In this document: in pieces, positions 5,913-6,559 of the stretch | Layout of the letters: the number at the start of each line of letters is the position of its first letter | Numbering within the stretch: the first letter of the stretch is position 1 | Assembly: GCA_022710245.1 (NCBI GenBank) | Contig: JAKLHH010000439.1 | Coordinates: forward strand, 1-6,559 | Origin: Myxococcota bacterium | Lineage (GTDB): Bacteria; Myxococcota; Polyangia; GCA-2747355; JAKLHH01 | DNA: 6,559 nucleotides | Reading direction: 5' to 3' | Program-made: the position numbers and the translations under genes | The notes under the pieces: model-generated | What the model was told of the DNA's origin: nothing | Seen by the model: the letters and a program-made list of their open reading frames with translations, nothing else | The model's database searches: none

Positions 5913-5918
5913 AGTTTA
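5913..5918 (-). promoter_or_regulatory. Candidate -10 element for the CAP gene
   Basis: The short AT-rich island at about 5907-5921 is the only one in the 186-nt divergent spacer. Read on the minus strand it gives TAAACT, four of six to TATAAT, preceded by TG. A start near 5906 would leave a leader of about 50 nt with the GGAGG ribosome site. No convincing -35 is seen at 16-18 nt, so this is a weak call. Confidence 0.25.
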
Positions 5919-5988
5919 CACCCTGCGCGGTTGCCGCGGGGCGTGAACGCGGCTTCACAGACAGGACGTGACCGGGCGCCGATGGCGT

Positions 5989-6015
5989 GAGGGTGGCGAG
6001 GAGTACCGCCCCCTC
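5989..6015 (+). other. Hairpin upstream of the kinase gene with a Shine-Dalgarno-like loop
   Basis: GAGGG (5989-5993) and GGCG (5995-5998), with T5994 bulged, pair with CGCC (6007-6010) and CCCTC (6011-6015). The 8-nt loop is AGGAGTAC. It ends 27 nt before the kinase ATG. Nothing else is clear in the rest of the 5857-6042 spacer except a 5-bp dyad, GTGAA/TTCAC (5943-5958). No T-tract follows; its role is unknown. Confidence 0.35.
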
Positions 6016-6042
6016 ACCGATCATGTTACCGTCGTAGCCTCG

Positions 6043-6559
6043 ATGTCCGAAGCGCAAGCCGGCCTCGAAGCGACCACCCAGGAGCTCGGCTCGCTCCTCT
6101 ACCCGGGCAAGGTCGTCGACTGCTTCAAGGTCATCCGCTTCCTCGGCCGGGGCGGGATGTCCGAGGTCTACCTGGCCCGCGACCTCAAGCTCGGGCGCAA
6201 GGTGGTGCTGAAGGTCGTCCACCCCGAGAGCCTCGGCTCGCAGGAGGCGATGGAGCGCTTCCTCTTCGAGGCGCGGACGACCGCGGTCTTCAACCACCCG
6301 CACATCGTCACCATCTACGCGGTCGGCGAGGACCACGGGAAGCCCTACGTCGCGCTCGAGTACCTCGAGGGGCAGACGCTCCGCGAGCGCATGGACGAGG
6401 ACCGCCTGGGGATGGCCGAGGCGCTGCGCATGGGGCTCGCCATCGCCGAGGCGCTGAAGGAGGCGCACCGCAACGGCGTCCTGCACCGCGACCTGAAGCC
6501 CGAGAACGTGATCATCCCCAGGGACGGACGCCTCCGCGTGCTCGACTTCGGCCTCGCCA
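6043..6559 (+). CDS. Eukaryotic-like (Hanks-type) Ser/Thr protein kinase, N-terminal part
   Basis: The first 172 residues of a protein kinase whose rest lies beyond the window. It phosphorylates Ser/Thr residues of unknown targets using ATP. The catalytic core is intact as far as visible: glycine loop GRGGMSEVY at 35-43, the ATP-anchoring Lys57 (VVLKVV), a candidate helix-C Glu76 (FEARTT), hinge LEYLEG at 105-110, catalytic HRDLKPEN at 148-155 with D150 and N155, and the DFG magnesium motif at 168-170. The short 20-residue lead before the domain has no signal or membrane segment. The ATG at 6043 is chosen because it is the only ATG in frame ahead of the domain; no Shine-Dalgarno precedes it. 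TACCGT at 6027-6032 could be a -10 giving a near-leaderless mRNA, a weak guess. Divergent from the CAP gene. The C-terminal sensor or membrane region cannot be seen. Confidence 0.93.
   Translation, partial: MSEAQAGLEATTQELGSLLYPGKVVDCFKVIRFLGRGGMSEVYLARDLKLGRKVVLKVVHPESLGSQEAMERFLFEARTTAVFNHPHIVTIYAVGEDHGKPYVALEYLEGQTLRERMDEDRLGMAEALRMGLAIAEALKEAHRNGVLHRDLKPENVIIPRDGRLRVLDFGLA

Noticed and set aside
5943..5958. GTGAA-N6-TTCAC dyad in the divergent spacer as a regulator operator.
   Set aside because: Arms are only 5 bp and a single copy is present; too likely by chance in a spacer of this length.
6023..6037. Tiny upstream frame ATG-TTA-CCG-TCG-TAG before the kinase.
   Set aside because: Four codons with no properly spaced ribosome site (the nearest AGGAG is 19 nt away); not supportable as a regulatory leader peptide.
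5911..6486. A 191-codon minus-strand frame opposite the kinase gene.
   Set aside because: The plus strand encodes an unmistakable kinase core (glycine loop, Lys, HRDLKPEN, DFG).

Overview
The window is very GC-rich, about 70% by eye, with strong G/C preference at third codon positions. Its proteins include a Uma2-family nuclease-like protein, a large lipoprotein with Ig-like modules and an NHL-type propeller, a secreted CAP-domain protein and an HRD-type Ser/Thr kinase. This mix suggests a myxobacterium-like member of Myxococcota (former Deltaproteobacteria). That placement is inference from gene content and composition; no rRNA or marker gene is present.

Layout from left to right. (1) The 3' end of a Uma2-family gene (+, ends 262) converges on a large lipoprotein gene. 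(2) The lipoprotein gene (-, 272-3187, GTG start) encodes two tandem Ig-like modules followed by an NHL/beta-propeller region. (3) Upstream of it on the same strand is nadE (-, 3244-4236), a PP-loop NAD+ synthetase without a glutaminase domain; the two may share a transcript. (4) A 144-bp divergent intergenic region (4237-4380) carries candidate promoters for both directions and a perfect 9-bp hairpin. (5) A 53-residue four-cysteine protein (+, 4381-4542) is followed 41 nt later by a stand-alone CBS-pair protein (+, 4584-5024), probably in one operon. The gap between them holds a G-quadruplex-type motif next to the second ribosome binding site. (6) A secreted CAP/SCP-domain protein (-, 5071-5856) converges on the CBS gene. 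(7) A 186-bp divergent spacer leads to a Ser/Thr protein kinase (+, from 6043), cut by the window end.

The genes do not form a recognisable single pathway. Two themes can be read from the context. One is NAD/adenylate metabolism and sensing, with nadE divergent from a CBS-pair gene. The other is the cell envelope, with a lipoprotein and a secreted CAP protein. I see no CRISPR array, insertion sequence, tRNA, rRNA, prophage gene or recognisable defence operon, and no intergenic stretch longer than 300 bases. I do not see a convincing undescribed multi-gene system. The most distinctive items are the small four-Cys protein with its structured leader, the G4-type motif before the CBS gene, and the NadE variant.
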